This document shows positions 8,148 through 17,995 of a DNA stretch of 46,189 nucleotides, piece after piece. This DNA is from Nakamurella silvestris (lineage in GTDB: Bacteria; Actinomycetota; Actinomycetes; Mycobacteriales; Nakamurellaceae). The stretch covers positions 1 through 46,189 of the forward strand of contig QXCQ01000052.1 in NCBI GenBank assembly GCA_003576535.1, given 5' to 3'. Position 1 is the first letter of the stretch, and every line of letters begins with the position of its first letter. The translations under genes and the position numbers were made by a program. The notes beneath the pieces are model-generated. The model was not told the DNA's origin. It saw only the letters and a list, made by a program, of their open reading frames with translations, and searched no databases.

Positions 8148-9350
8148 TCAGGAGCTGGCGGGGGCCTGTTCGGCACCGGGGTCCGCGGACTGGTCGTCCT
8201 GGGCCGGGTCCGCGGATTCACCGCCGCCGTCACCCGCTCCGTCGCTGTTGTCGGCCGCCCCATCACCGTTGTCACCCGCTCCGTCGCTGTTGTCGGCCGC
8301 CCCATCGCCGTTGTCACCCGCTCCGTCGCTGTTGTCGGCTCCGCTGTTGTCGCCCGAGCCGCCGCTGTCGGCCCCGTCCATGGTCGCGGTGCCGGTGCGG
8401 GTCAGGTTCACGACGGCCTGCGGTCCGGTGCCACCCACGGTGTAGAGATCGTAGGTCTGTTCACCGTTCTCGGCGTAGCAGCCGAGGTTGGGGAGCTCGA
8501 TGGTGTCGGTGGGGCCGTAGGTTCCGAAGGACCCGACGATGCCCGGGTTGTCGATGGACAGGGCCATCCCGTCGGCGTTCGCGACGGAGTAGTACAGGGT
8601 CATGTCGTAGATGCCGTCCTCGTTCAGGGTGCAGTCCAGGACGTACTCGTCGATCCGTGGCTTCTCCACCGCCGCCTCGACGTGGTGGTCTCCGGTGAAG
8701 GTGATCGTCCTGCTGTCCTGGGTGTCCTCGTCGCCGAGAGTCGTGAGGTAGTAGGTGGATTCGCCGTACTCGGCGATGCACCCCTCGAAGGGCATCGGCA
8801 CCGCGCCGGTCTGGTCGGTGTACTCGGTGTAGTAGTTGTGGTAGCCGCCCTGATCCGCGTTGCCCTCGCTGTTGAGGTTGACGCCGATCCCGGGCGCATC
8901 CGAGACCGCATACCGCAGGATCGGGTGCAGGCCGTTGACATCGTCGTCCTCGCAGGTGATCTCGGCGAAGTCGATGCTCGGGATACCGTCCGAGGCCGAG
9001 GCGACGGGGTCCCCGGACCCGTCGCCACCGTTGCCGCCCGGGTTGTCGGCCTGGCCGTCACCCTCGTTGCCTCCGTTGTTGTTTCCGCCTCCGCTGCCGT
9101 CCTGGTTCCCGCCGCCCGTGCCGTCCTGGTTGCCACCTCCTGTTCCCGGCCCGTTCCGGGTGGTGACCACGGCTCTCGACTCGCTCGGTCGGAGTTCTGC
9201 TCCGCTGGTCCTCGTCCCGGCCGCCCCGGTGCCAGCCACCCCCGTGACGGCAGCCGAACCTGCTCCGCCCTGGGAGTTGTCGCAGGCCGTGAGGGCGAAG
9301 CAGGTGACTGCGCCGATGGTCAAGGCGAGGATGGTGGTGGAACGTCTCAT
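8148..9350 (-). CDS. Secreted lipoprotein with duplicated Cys-containing domain and repeat tail
   Basis: 400 residues. The signal peptide ends in a lipobox, FALTAC, so the mature protein should be lipid-anchored at Cys-23 on the outer face of the membrane. Residues about 30-115 are Gly/Asn/Asp-rich with repeated GGGNQDG units. Two homologous domains follow (about 130-220 and 223-310), each beginning with a Cys and holding a second Cys in the pattern GC(I/Y)AE(Y/N)GE(S/Q)TY, which suggests one disulfide per domain. The last 80 residues are an acidic tail built of the 14-residue unit NSDGAGDNGDGAAD. No family was recognised. It is downstream of the COG4315 lipoprotein on the same strand, 120 bp apart. 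The role is unknown; a surface or calcium-binding role is only a guess from acidity. Confidence 0.78.
   Translation of the reverse strand: MRRSTTILALTIGAVTCFALTACDNSQGGAGSAAVTGVAGTGAAGTRTSGAELRPSESRAVVTTRNGPGTGGGNQDGTGGGNQDGSGGGNNNGGNEGDGQADNPGGNGGDGSGDPVASASDGIPSIDFAEITCEDDDVNGLHPILRYAVSDAPGIGVNLNSEGNADQGGYHNYYTEYTDQTGAVPMPFEGCIAEYGESTYYLTTLGDEDTQDSRTITFTGDHHVEAAVEKPRIDEYVLDCTLNEDGIYDMTLYYSVANADGMALSIDNPGIVGSFGTYGPTDTIELPNLGCYAENGEQTYDLYTVGGTGPQAVVNLTRTGTATMDGADSGGSGDNSGADNSDGAGDNGDGAADNSDGAGDNGDGAADNSDGAGDGGGESADPAQDDQSADPGAEQAPASS
8231..8340. repeat. 42-bp tandem repeat inside the lipoprotein gene
   Basis: Two full 42-bp units (8231-8272, 8273-8314) and a partial third differ at one position (CATCACC / CATCGCC). 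42 is a multiple of three, so copy number can vary without a frameshift. It encodes the NSDGAGDNGDGAAD tail. Confidence 0.85.
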
Positions 9351-9470
9351 GATGGTCTCCGTCGGTGCGGCGGTACCGCCCGTGCGGAACCTGTTACCTC
9401 TGGAGAGGGCTGAACACCGTGATTCGGGACATGTTCGGCCGAAAAACTTTCAAAAACTATGCCTGCGGGA

Positions 9471-10097
9471 TCAGTAGCCGGTCCCGCCGGCCGAGGAGGT
9501 GGCCATCGAACTCGGGCTGGAAGAGGCTGCAGCTGAGGAGGAACCGGCGGCGGTCTTGAGTTCGTCGCCGTTCGGCGAGATGACGAACCAGGTCCCACCG
9601 ACCCCTTGGCCGTTCACATCCCCGGCAGCAGAGTCCTTAGCGAAGGTGTAGATCGGTCGGCCGTTGATGGTGATCTGCTTGCCGCCGGCGGTGTCGATGG
9701 TGCCGACCTTGCCGGTGACGCCGTCGACCACCGGTGTGGAACCGGCAGCGGTGATGGCGGGCCAGGCGAGGGCGCATTCGCCGGTGCAGGCGCTGGTGCC
9801 GGAGTTCGCGGTGTCCTTGTCGAAGTAGTAGGCCGTCATACCCTTGCCGTCGACGACGATCTCGCCCAACGAGCTGGAAGCCGTTGCTGCATCGGCCTTC
9901 CCATCCGGGGCGCTGGTGGCGGCGGTGCCTTCGGTCGCGCCGCCGGAGGAGGTCGAGGCGGTGGCGGGGGCCGAGGTGGTCGTGACGGCCGGGGTGTTCG
10001 GTGCCGATGCGGCGGGGGTGTCCTTGCTCGAACAACCGGCGAGCACGATCAGACCGATCGTCGCTGCTGCAATGGTGCGTGCCAGTGTCTGCTTCAC
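9471..10097 (-). CDS. COG4315-type lipoprotein (secreted repeat, PF03640-like)
   Basis: 208 residues with signal peptide and lipobox VLAGC (lipid anchor at Cys-22). A Thr/Ser/Ala linker precedes two copies of the PF03640 secreted repeat: first GEIVVDGKGMTAYYFDKDT with CTGECALAWPAI, second GKQITINGRPIYTFAKDSAAGD with GGTWFVISPNG. Proteins of this type occur beside redox or stress-responsive ECF sigma factors, sometimes with cytochrome or copper proteins, but their biochemical role is not established. A TGAACG-N16-CGTT promoter-like motif lies upstream on the minus strand (10168-10193), identical in form to the one before the divergent SigL-type gene. Regulation by that sigma factor is therefore likely. 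Confidence 0.88.
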   Translation of the reverse strand: MKQTLARTIAAATIGLIVLAGCSSKDTPAASAPNTPAVTTTSAPATASTSSGGATEGTAATSAPDGKADAATASSSLGEIVVDGKGMTAYYFDKDTANSGTSACTGECALAWPAITAAGSTPVVDGVTGKVGTIDTAGGKQITINGRPIYTFAKDSAAGDVNGQGVGGTWFVISPNGDELKTAAGSSSAAASSSPSSMATSSAGGTGY

Positions 10098-10167
10098 GAT
10101 GGTGTCCTTGGTGAGCGATTCCGCCCGGGCGGGCCGAGCGGGCGGTGTGGGGCCGCTGCCTGGTCAC

Positions 10168-10193
10168 AACGAGGGCGGAGGCCCCGGCGTTCA
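10168..10193 (-). promoter_or_regulatory. ECF-type promoter motif for the COG4315 lipoprotein
   Basis: Reading the minus strand, TGAACG (10193-10188), a 16-bp spacer and CGTT (10171-10168) match the form reported for mycobacterial SigL promoters (TGAACC-N16/17-CGT). The motif is 71 bp upstream of the lipoprotein start. The same motif precedes the sigma gene at 10727. Confidence 0.6.
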
Positions 10194-10261
10194 CCTGCCG
10201 GTCAAATGGCGGAGGTTCCAACGGGACGGAGAAATACGCTGGATTGCAGACATGGTGCAGT

Positions 10262-10531
10262 GACACCGCCTATTCGACCTCAGCCTTCAACGAGGCTCCA
10301 CCGGTCAACAAGGCGGTATTCAAGGCCGAAACAGGGGAACTGCTCCTGCTGCGACTGGCAGGCACGGAGATCGACACCTTCGGCGGAACCGCCGTCACCA
10401 AGGCACAGGGCGTCCTCCTCATTGACGTACCCGTAGCCGGGACCTACACGGACAGGAGCATCATGGCCGAAGCGACGGGGCCTGCCGGGCACCTCCGGTT
10501 CAAGGTGAACCTGCGTATCAGGACCTTCTAG
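10262..10531 (+). pseudogene. Protein-like 3' remnant without a usable start
   Basis: A frame open to the stop at 10529-10531 reads like a real protein from about 10262: FKAETGELLLLRLAGTEID, then VLLIDVPVAGTYTDRSIM and a basic end, KVNLRIRTF. No ATG/GTG with a ribosome site precedes it in frame; upstream the frame runs into the lipoprotein promoter region and stops looking like protein. It uses more A/T-ending codons (GTA, GAA, ACA, ATT) than its neighbours. The best reading is the 3' fragment of a lost gene, possibly transferred; its family was not recognised. It could also be a chance open frame. Confidence 0.35.
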
Positions 10532-10726
10532 CCCGAACAGTTCTCGCCGGACGAGCGGTGGGGTGCCGCTCCCCGGACACCACGAAGATGGGCGCACCGG
10601 TGTGTGCACGACGACCCCCGGTTCCGCCCGATCGACGACCGAACGGCGGCGGTGACGAGTGGCGGCTTACGGCAGACACCTGGTCCCGGGATCTCGTTCC
10701 CTGTGTCACCTGGATCTCGGCTGCAT

Positions 10727-10752
10727 TGAACGGTTCTCCCCGCTGTCTCGTT
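10727..10752 (+). promoter_or_regulatory. ECF-type autoregulatory promoter of the SigL-like gene
   Basis: TGAACG (10727-10732), 16 bp, CGTT (10749-10752), the same hexamer, spacing and tetramer as at 10168-10193 on the other strand. It is 20 bp before the sigma gene start, so the transcript would have a very short leader with the ribosome site GGAGG at 10762-10766. Confidence 0.65.
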
Positions 10753-10771
10753 CTTCCAGGTGGAGGACCCG

Positions 10772-11296
10772 ATGCCGGACGATCGAACCGAACTGCTGCA
10801 GGCACTGCACGACGTGCACGGGCCGGCGTTGTTCCGCTACGTCAGTCGCCTCACCCACGACGCCGATTTCGCCCAGGACGTGGTGCAGGAATCCCTGTTC
10901 CGGGCCTGGAAGCGGCCTGCCCTGCTGGAGCAGGGAGAGGAACCGGCCCGGGCCTGGTTGTTCACCGTGGCCCGGAACCTGGTGATCGACGACCGCCGCA
11001 GCGCCCGGTACGCGCGGGAGCTGACCACCGGCAGCGACCTGGAGCCGACGAGCCGGGCCGGCGGCACACGGGCGGATGAGACCGACGCCGTGCTGGACCG
11101 GTGGCTGTTGTCCGATGCACTGCTGTCCTTGTCGGCCGAGCACCGTGCGGCCGTCGTCGGTTCCTACTACCTGGGCCGATCCGCCGCCGAGATCGCCCAT
11201 CAGGAACACATTCCGGAGGGAACCGTGCGCTCGAGGGTGCATTACGCCTTGCGGGCCCTGCGGCTCGCCCTGCAGGAAAGGGGAGTGACCCGATGA
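10772..11296 (+). CDS. sigL: ECF RNA polymerase sigma factor, SigL-like
   Basis: 174 residues with sigma region 2 (HGPALFRYVSRLTHDADFAQ, then DVVQESLFRAWKRP) and region 4 (LSAEHRAAVVGSYYLGRSAAEIA, then GTVRSRVHYALRALRLAL). ECF factors direct RNA polymerase to stress genes and are held by a membrane anti-sigma factor. Here the next gene, overlapping by 4 bp, encodes a zinc anti-sigma factor like RslA, the arrangement of mycobacterial sigL-rslA. ATG 10772 is chosen over GTG 10760 because GGAGG at 10762-10766 is correctly spaced only for the ATG. The promoter-like motif at 10727-10752 suggests autoregulation. The SigL assignment rests on the partner and motif; the broader ECF assignment is certain. 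Confidence 0.88.
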   Translation: MPDDRTELLQALHDVHGPALFRYVSRLTHDADFAQDVVQESLFRAWKRPALLEQGEEPARAWLFTVARNLVIDDRRSARYARELTTGSDLEPTSRAGGTRADETDAVLDRWLLSDALLSLSAEHRAAVVGSYYLGRSAAEIAHQEHIPEGTVRSRVHYALRALRLALQERGVTR

Positions 11297-12024
11297 CGTA
11301 CGAGTCCGATCCGTTCGCTGACTGGGACGCGGCCTACGTGCTCGGCCTCCTCGCTCCCGCCGACCGGCGCGACTTCGAACGGCACCTGGCCGGCTGCCCT
11401 GCCTGCACCACGGCGGTGGCCGAGCTCGCGGGGATGCCCGGAATCCTCGGTGCCCTCAGCCGGGAGGAGGCCCTCGCCCTGGACCCGGAACGCCCGGAAC
11501 GCCCGGAGCACCCGGAGCATCAGGAAAGCGCACGCCCTCGTCCGCCGTCGCTCCCGGTCGCCGATCCGACCTCGCCGGCCCGGCGGAACAGGGCCCGCCA
11601 ACTGGTTCTGGCTGCGGCAGTGGTGTTGCTGCTGGTCGGAGCGGGCACCGTCGTCGGCCGATGGGCGATCCCGACGTCGGTCTCCGCGACCAGCGCCCCC
11701 GCCGGGATCGCGGTGTCCATGACCCCGGTCCGTCCGGGCACGATGACGGCGGACCTGCGGGTGATCACCAAGGCCTGGGGGACCCGGTTCGAGTGGACCT
11801 GCCAGTACCTGGACACCGGCTGGGCCGCCGACGGCCCGGCTCCGACGTACCAGTTGGTCGTCACCGACCTGGCGGGGACCGAGACGCCGGTGGCGACCTG
11901 GTCGGCGGCGGGCAAGGCGGCCGGCGGACTGGTCGCCTCGACGAGCGTGCCGACCGCGCAGATCCGCTCGGTGGACATCCGCACCGGGAACGATCCGAAT
12001 CCGCTGGTGCTCGCCCACCTCTGA
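11293..12024 (+). CDS. rslA: Zinc-containing anti-sigma factor (RslA-like)
   Basis: 243 residues. Residues 1-60 form a ZAS anti-sigma domain with H31-x3-C35-x2-C38 (HLAGCPAC), the zinc site that in RslA, RsrA and ChrR responds to oxidation. A Pro/Glu-rich linker with PERPERPEHPEH follows, then one transmembrane helix (about 103-123) and an extracytoplasmic beta-rich domain of about 110 residues with no known motif. It should bind the sigma factor at the inner face of the membrane and release it under oxidative or envelope stress. The start overlaps the sigma stop (ATGA), implying translational coupling and stoichiometric production. Family A copy A2 follows the stop. Confidence 0.87.
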   Translation: MTYESDPFADWDAAYVLGLLAPADRRDFERHLAGCPACTTAVAELAGMPGILGALSREEALALDPERPERPEHPEHQESARPRPPSLPVADPTSPARRNRARQLVLAAAVVLLLVGAGTVVGRWAIPTSVSATSAPAGIAVSMTPVRPGTMTADLRVITKAWGTRFEWTCQYLDTGWAADGPAPTYQLVVTDLAGTETPVATWSAAGKAAGGLVASTSVPTAQIRSVDIRTGNDPNPLVLAHL

Positions 12025-12050
12025 CCCCTGCCGCCCCCTGCCAGCCCCCT

Positions 12051-12147
12051 GACCGCGCTCCGTGCCGTCGTCCGCGCGCGCTGCAGTGAGCGCGGATGTC
12101 GGGAACGAGCGCGGCAACAAGCTCGGATGTCGGGAAGGAGCGCGGCA
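12051..12147. repeat. Family A palindrome A2 with a duplicated right arm
   Basis: A left arm starting GACCGCGCTC (12051) is followed by two tandem right arms, about 12087-12114 and 12121-12147, both containing CGGATGTCGGGAA and GAGCGCGGCA. Other family A copies have one right arm. It lies between the anti-sigma stop and the HAIR sites of dnaK. Confidence 0.8.
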
Positions 12148-12222
12148 GCGTGGGCGGTCGGCGGTGACAGTGCCCACAGCGAACCCGCCCGAACTGCGCA
12201 AACATCAACAAGGCGCACCAAA

Positions 12223-12295
12223 GTTGAGTCGAATGCGCTCAAGGTGGTTGACAGGTTCGCCGACCGCGGGCATCCTTGAGTCATCCAAGCTCAAC
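12223..12295 (+). promoter_or_regulatory. dnaK promoter with two HAIR operators (HspR sites)
   Basis: Two copies of the HspR-associated inverted repeat (consensus CTTGAGT-N7-ACTCAAG) are visible: GTTGAGT-N7-GCTCAAG at 12223-12243 and CTTGAGT-N7-GCTCAAC at 12275-12295. Between them is a -35 box TTGACA (12248-12253) and, 17 bp on, CATCCT (12271-12276) as the -10, overlapped by the second HAIR. Bound HspR would cover both sides of the promoter. This is the expected heat-shock control of the dnaK operon whose last gene encodes HspR. Confidence 0.88.
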
Positions 12296-12377
12296 TTGCT
12301 TCGGTCGATGCCACACGGAGAACCACTGGTTCCCCGTGGAGACCTCCCGGCCGGGGCGCTCTCAGTAGGAGGAACGC

Positions 12378-14227
<1,850 letters not shown>

Positions 14228-14231
<4 letters not shown>

Positions 14232-14956
14232 GCCCAATTTTCGGATCCGAGTCCCGGCGTGAGCCACAGCGAGCCGAGGGCGACAACGAAGAGGGACCCA
14301 AGGTTGTGATCAACGACAAACGACGGATCGATCCGGAGACCGGCGCTGTCCGGGAAACCCCGGCCGAGACCCCCTCGTCGACCTTCCCGGTCGACGAGGG
14401 TGGCACCGCCGGCCCGACCGGCGAAGCCGTGGTGGACGACGAACTGGCCCTGGCCAAGATGGAGATCGCCGAGCGCACCTCGGATCTCCAGCGGGTGACG
14501 GCCGAGTACGCCAACTACCGCAAGCGCGTCGACCGGGACCGCGAGGCGATGGTGACGGCCGCCAAGGCCGGCGTCGTCGCCGAGTTGGTCAGCATCATCG
14601 ACGATCTCGACCGGGCCGAGGCCCACGGGGATCTGACGGGTGCGTTCAAGGCGGTCGCCGATCGGTTCACCGGCACGCTGGAGAAGCTGGGACTGGCCAA
14701 GTTCGGTGCCGAGGGTGATGCCTTCGATCCCGCCGAGCACGAGGCCGTCCAGTTCAGCACCTCCGCCGATGTCCAGGTGCCGACGGTGACCTCGGTCTTC
14801 CGCCGCGGATACCACTTCGGGGACAAGCTGCTTCGTCCCGCGGTCGTCGTGGTGACCGGCCCGGAGAACGAGACGGCCGCCGCGCCTTCGGATGTCGACG
14901 AGATCGTCGACGCCGAGATCGTCGAGGACGTCGCGTCGGGCGACGACAACAAGTAG
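14228..14956 (+). CDS. grpE: Nucleotide exchange factor GrpE
   Basis: Releases ADP from DnaK. 242 residues: a disordered acidic N-terminus (1-75), a long helix ([20 protein letters not shown]), the [13 protein letters not shown] signature and the beta domain ending [19 protein letters not shown]. The tail [20 protein letters not shown] repeats the DnaK tail, and the DNA for that motif is nearly identical (29 bp with one difference, 14172-14200 against 14897-14925). ATG 14228 overlaps the dnaK stop (ATGA). An in-frame GTG at 14306 behind GAGGGA is an alternative start that would remove 26 residues. It is the second gene of the heat-shock operon, 32 bp before dnaJ. Confidence 0.98.
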
Positions 14957-14988
14957 TTTTTCGATAACAGGACGGAGGGAGGTTCCAG

Positions 14989-16194
14989 GTGAGTGTGCAG
15001 GATTGGCTGGAAAAGGATTTCTACGCGGTACTGGGGGTGTCGAAAACCGCCACGCCGGCCGAGATCAAAAAGGCCTACCGGCAGCTCGCCCGGGACCTCC
15101 ACCCGGACAAGAACCCCGGCGACAAGGTCGCCGAGGAGAAGTTCAAGAGTGCCTCCGAGGCGTACGACGTCCTCTCCGACGACACCAAGCGCAAGGAGTA
15201 CGACGAGGCCCGTGCCCTGTACGGGCCCGGCGGCGGCTTCCGTGGCGGCCGTCGGAGCGGTGGCTTCGACGGCGGTGACATCTTCGGTCGACAGGGTGGG
15301 AACACCACCAACTTCTCCGTCTCGGACATCTTCGGCGGCCTGTTCAACGGCGGCCAGCAGCAGGGTGCCCGCGCCCCCCGCGCCCAGCGTGGGGAGGACA
15401 AGGAGGCGCAGGTACGCATCTCCTTCGCCGAGGCCGTCCGCGGTGTGACGGTCTCGGTGGGGGTCGGGGAGCGGAAGACCTGCCCGACCTGCCATGGAAC
15501 GGGAGCGAAACCCGGTACCAGCCCGCGTGACTGCCCGATCTGCGGCGGCACCGGGATGACCACCCGCAACCAGGGCTCCTTCGCCTTCTCCGAGCCGTGC
15601 GCGGGTTGCCGCGGCACCGGTTCGATCATCGACGAGAAATGCCCGACCTGCCACGGCGACCGCCAGGTCCTGACCAACTCCACCATCACCACCCGTATCC
15701 CGGCCGGTGTCACCGACGGACAGAAGATCCGGTTGGCGGGCAAGGGATCGGCCGGTCGCAACGGCGGTCACGCCGGTGATCTGCTCGTCACCGTGCATGT
15801 TGCCGCCCACCCGCTGTTCAAACGCGACGGTGACAACATCACCCTGCTGGTCCCGGTGAGTTTCACCGAGCTGGCTCTGGGGGCCACCATCACGGTGCCG
15901 ACCCTGGATTCCGTGGTCAGTCTGCGGGTTCCGGCCGGGACCGGGTCGGGTCGCAAACTCCGGGTGAAGGGGGCGGGCGTCCATCGCAAGGACGGGCGGA
16001 TCGGCGACCTGATCGTCACCGTCGACGTGGTGATCCCCAAGGATCTGAGTGCCGAGGAGATCGCTGCCCTGCAGAACTTCGACGCCCTGGACCGGCGCGA
16101 CCCGCGGCCGGCGATCACGGTGGCGGTCGAGGAGGCCCGGGGAACGGCTGCGGCCGGTGCCCACGCGGCTGCCGAGACGAGTGACGGGAGCTGA
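14989..16194 (+). CDS. dnaJ: Co-chaperone DnaJ (Hsp40)
   Basis: Delivers substrates to DnaK and stimulates its ATPase. 401 residues: J domain at 10-75 with the HPD motif (LHPDKNPGD), Gly/Phe-rich region ([17 protein letters not shown]), zinc domain with four Cys motifs ([31 protein letters not shown]) and C-terminal substrate-binding barrels. The last zinc motif reads CHGD rather than CxGxG, but all eight cysteines are present. GTG 14989 is preceded by GGAGGGAGG. The product is DnaJ1 of the actinobacterial dnaK operon. The stop is 2 bp before the hspR start. Confidence 0.98.
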   Translation: MSVQDWLEKDFYAVLGVSKTATPAEIKKAYRQLARDLHPDKNPGDKVAEEKFKSASEAYDVLSDDTKRKEYDEARALYGPGGGFRGGRRSGGFDGGDIFGRQGGNTTNFSVSDIFGGLFNGGQQQGARAPRAQRGEDKEAQVRISFAEAVRGVTVSVGVGERKTCPTCHGTGAKPGTSPRDCPICGGTGMTTRNQGSFAFSEPCAGCRGTGSIIDEKCPTCHGDRQVLTNSTITTRIPAGVTDGQKIRLAGKGSAGRNGGHAGDLLVTVHVAAHPLFKRDGDNITLLVPVSFTELALGATITVPTLDSVVSLRVPAGTGSGRKLRVKGAGVHRKDGRIGDLIVTVDVVIPKDLSAEEIAALQNFDALDRRDPRPAITVAVEEARGTAAAGAHAAAETSDGS

Positions 16195-16196
16195 TC

Positions 16197-16742
16197 ATGG
16201 CTCAACATGTTGTGCCCCGGGACGGTTCCGGAGCAGACGACCGCCCTCCGGGCGCGACCGCGCCGGGTTCTGATCGTTCCGGCCAGGAGGAGGCCCGGGG
16301 TGCCTCCTTCAACGAGTTCGCCCCGCTCTTCGTCATCTCGGTGGCGGCCAACCTGGCGGGGATGCACGCCCAGACCCTGCGTTCCTACGACCGCCAGGGC
16401 CTGGTCTCGCCGGGGCGGACGGCCAGCGGTGGTCGGCGCTACTCGCACCGGGACATCGAACTGCTCCGCGAGGTGCAGCGGCTGAGCCAGGACGAGGGTG
16501 TCAACCGCGCCGGCATCAAACGCATCATCGAGATGGATTCGCAGGTCCACGCCCTGCAGGAGAAGGTGGCCGAGTTGGCTGCCGAACTCGCCGCGGTGCG
16601 CGCCGAACTCGACTCCCATCAGGCCAGCGCCGCTACCGAGATGGCCGCGGTTGCCCGATCGGTCCATGCCTCCTACCGTCGCGATGTCGTCCCGTGGCGG
16701 GCACCGAGCTCGGCGATCGTGACCTGGCGGCCGCAGCGCTGA
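16197..16742 (+). CDS. hspR: Heat-shock repressor HspR (MerR family)
   Basis: Repressor of dnaK and clpB, known in Streptomyces and mycobacteria to bind HAIR sites with DnaK as co-repressor. 181 residues: a Gly/Asp-rich N-terminal extension (1-40), a MerR winged helix (about 45-112, FVISVAANLAGMHAQTLRSY, then RRYSHRDIELL) and a coiled coil (115-142). The C-terminal tail is basic and Trp-containing. HspR has no ligand domain, as here. It begins 2 bp after dnaJ, so it is made with the chaperones it controls, closing a feedback loop. HAIR sites are visible at 12223-12295 and 19682-19702. Confidence 0.96.
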   Translation: MAQHVVPRDGSGADDRPPGATAPGSDRSGQEEARGASFNEFAPLFVISVAANLAGMHAQTLRSYDRQGLVSPGRTASGGRRYSHRDIELLREVQRLSQDEGVNRAGIKRIIEMDSQVHALQEKVAELAAELAAVRAELDSHQASAATEMAAVARSVHASYRRDVVPWRAPSSAIVTWRPQR

Positions 16743-17002
16743 CGGGCCCTGCGGGGGGCCGGGTCGGGTCGCCCCCTTCCGTGGGTGCACCGCCCAGCCT
16801 GACCTCTCGTGCTGCTCCGCTTGTGCGGCAGGCAACCCGTCGCCGTGCTGATCTTCCACCCTTCGGGTGAACCTGGCATTGAACCGTGCGGTCCACGTAC
16901 TAGCTGCCGCTGTCCTGCCACCTCTCCCAGGTAAACGAGAGACGCCGGACTTCGCAACATGCCCTGACGGCCGCCTCTCACATCAGTGATGGGAGAACGG
17001 TT

Positions 17003-17830
17003 GTGAAGAAAAAGACTCGTGCCGGCCTGGTGATCCTCGCCGCAGCCCTCGCGTTGTTCGGTGGGATCAACATCGCCTCCGGGGCCGCGTCGGGAACGGC
17101 AAGCCCCGTCGGCCCTCCTGATCCGACCCCTCCGCCGGTGACCGGAGCGGTGAACGCGCCGGCCCACACCGAGGACGTGTTCGTGCCGGTCGATCCGTGC
17201 CGGATTGTCGACACCCGCGCGGGGGGAGGCATTCTCAATGCCGGATCCACCCGGAGCTTCTTCATCACGGGTACCTCCGGATTCATCGGTCAGGGTGGGA
17301 AGAGCGGTGGCTGCGGCATTCCCGCCTCGGCGAAGGCGATCACCTTCTCGATCACCTCCGGGAACACCACCGGCAACGGGCGGTTGACCGCCTACCCCTC
17401 CGGGTCGTCGGTTCCGCCGTCCACCACGCTGACCTATCACTCCGGTGCCAAGGACACGGCCTCGGGCACGGTGAAACTCGGTACCGGCGGCAAGATGTCG
17501 GTCGCCAACTTCAACTACAAGACCGATATCGCGGTGGACGTGGCCGGTTACTTCGTGCCGCCGATCGCCGGCATGGTCGCGCCGAACGCCACCCTGTACA
17601 ACAACAGCGGGCGGCTGGTGTCGGCGGTTCGCAACAGCACCGGCAACTTCACCGTCACGGTCGACACCGACGTCACCTACTGCACACCGACGGTGACGGG
17701 ATACAGCGGCTACGTCTACGCCAGTGCCTACGCGTTCAACACCAACAAGGTCCAGGTGTACGTGTGGTACCTCTCCGGGAGCACCCAGACCGCGTACGAC
17801 GGCTACTTCTACCTCAACGTGGTCTGCTGA
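17003..17830 (+). CDS. Secreted protein with VDPCRIVDTR domain
   Basis: 275 residues from GTG 17003. The signal peptide is MKKKTRAGLVILAAALALF, with probable cleavage near residue 28; the mature protein should be exported. After a Pro-rich linker, residues 56-180 hold VPVDPCRIVDTRAGGG, GCGIPASAKAITF and the AVDVAGYFVP ending of a beta-rich repeat common in secreted proteins of many bacteria (function unknown, often at the ends of surface proteins). Residues 185-275 are a separate beta-rich part with two Cys (YCTPTV and the terminal C). The gene is monocistronic: hspR is 260 bp upstream and a perfect hairpin follows the stop. Confidence 0.8.
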   Translation: MKKKTRAGLVILAAALALFGGINIASGAASGTASPVGPPDPTPPPVTGAVNAPAHTEDVFVPVDPCRIVDTRAGGGILNAGSTRSFFITGTSGFIGQGGKSGGCGIPASAKAITFSITSGNTTGNGRLTAYPSGSSVPPSTTLTYHSGAKDTASGTVKLGTGGKMSVANFNYKTDIAVDVAGYFVPPIAGMVAPNATLYNNSGRLVSAVRNSTGNFTVTVDTDVTYCTPTVTGYSGYVYASAYAFNTNKVQVYVWYLSGSTQTAYDGYFYLNVVC

Positions 17831-17850
17831 TCCGTTTCTGACGAGACAGA

Positions 17851-17882
17851 CTGAGGGCCGGGCGATCTCGCCCGGCCCTCAG
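17851..17882 (+). terminator. Perfect 14-bp hairpin after the secreted protein gene
   Basis: Stem 17851-17864 with 17869-17882, loop ATCT. It starts 20 bp after the stop codon. No long T-run follows. Confidence 0.8.
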
Positions 17883-17915
17883 CCTTGTCGTCGTGCCCGG
17901 GTACCCACATCTCTT

Positions 17916-17985
17916 GTTCCCGCGCACCGTTCAGGGGTCCGCGCACCCTGCAGGGTGCGCCGATCCCGAAACGGTGCGCGGGAAC
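17916..17985. repeat. Family E nested palindrome E1
   Basis: Outer arms GTTCCCGCGCACCGTT (17916-17931) and its exact complement (17970-17985) enclose GGGTCC / GATCCC-type pairing and a perfect 20-bp palindrome (17941-17960). The result is a two-level hairpin between the convergent stops at 17830 and 17996. A related nested element is at 26503-26584. Confidence 0.85.
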
Positions 17986-17995
17986 GGGGAGTCGC

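Noticed and set aside
10280-10609. 109-codon minus-strand frame between the lipoprotein and sigma genes
   Set aside because: Low-complexity antisense of the better protein-like plus-strand remnant, with no ribosome site.
16743-17002. SigL-type promoter or riboswitch before the secreted protein gene
   Set aside because: Two TGAACC words occur at 16869 and 16881, but neither has CGT at 16-17 bp. Only a 5-bp hairpin (16859-16870) is visible.
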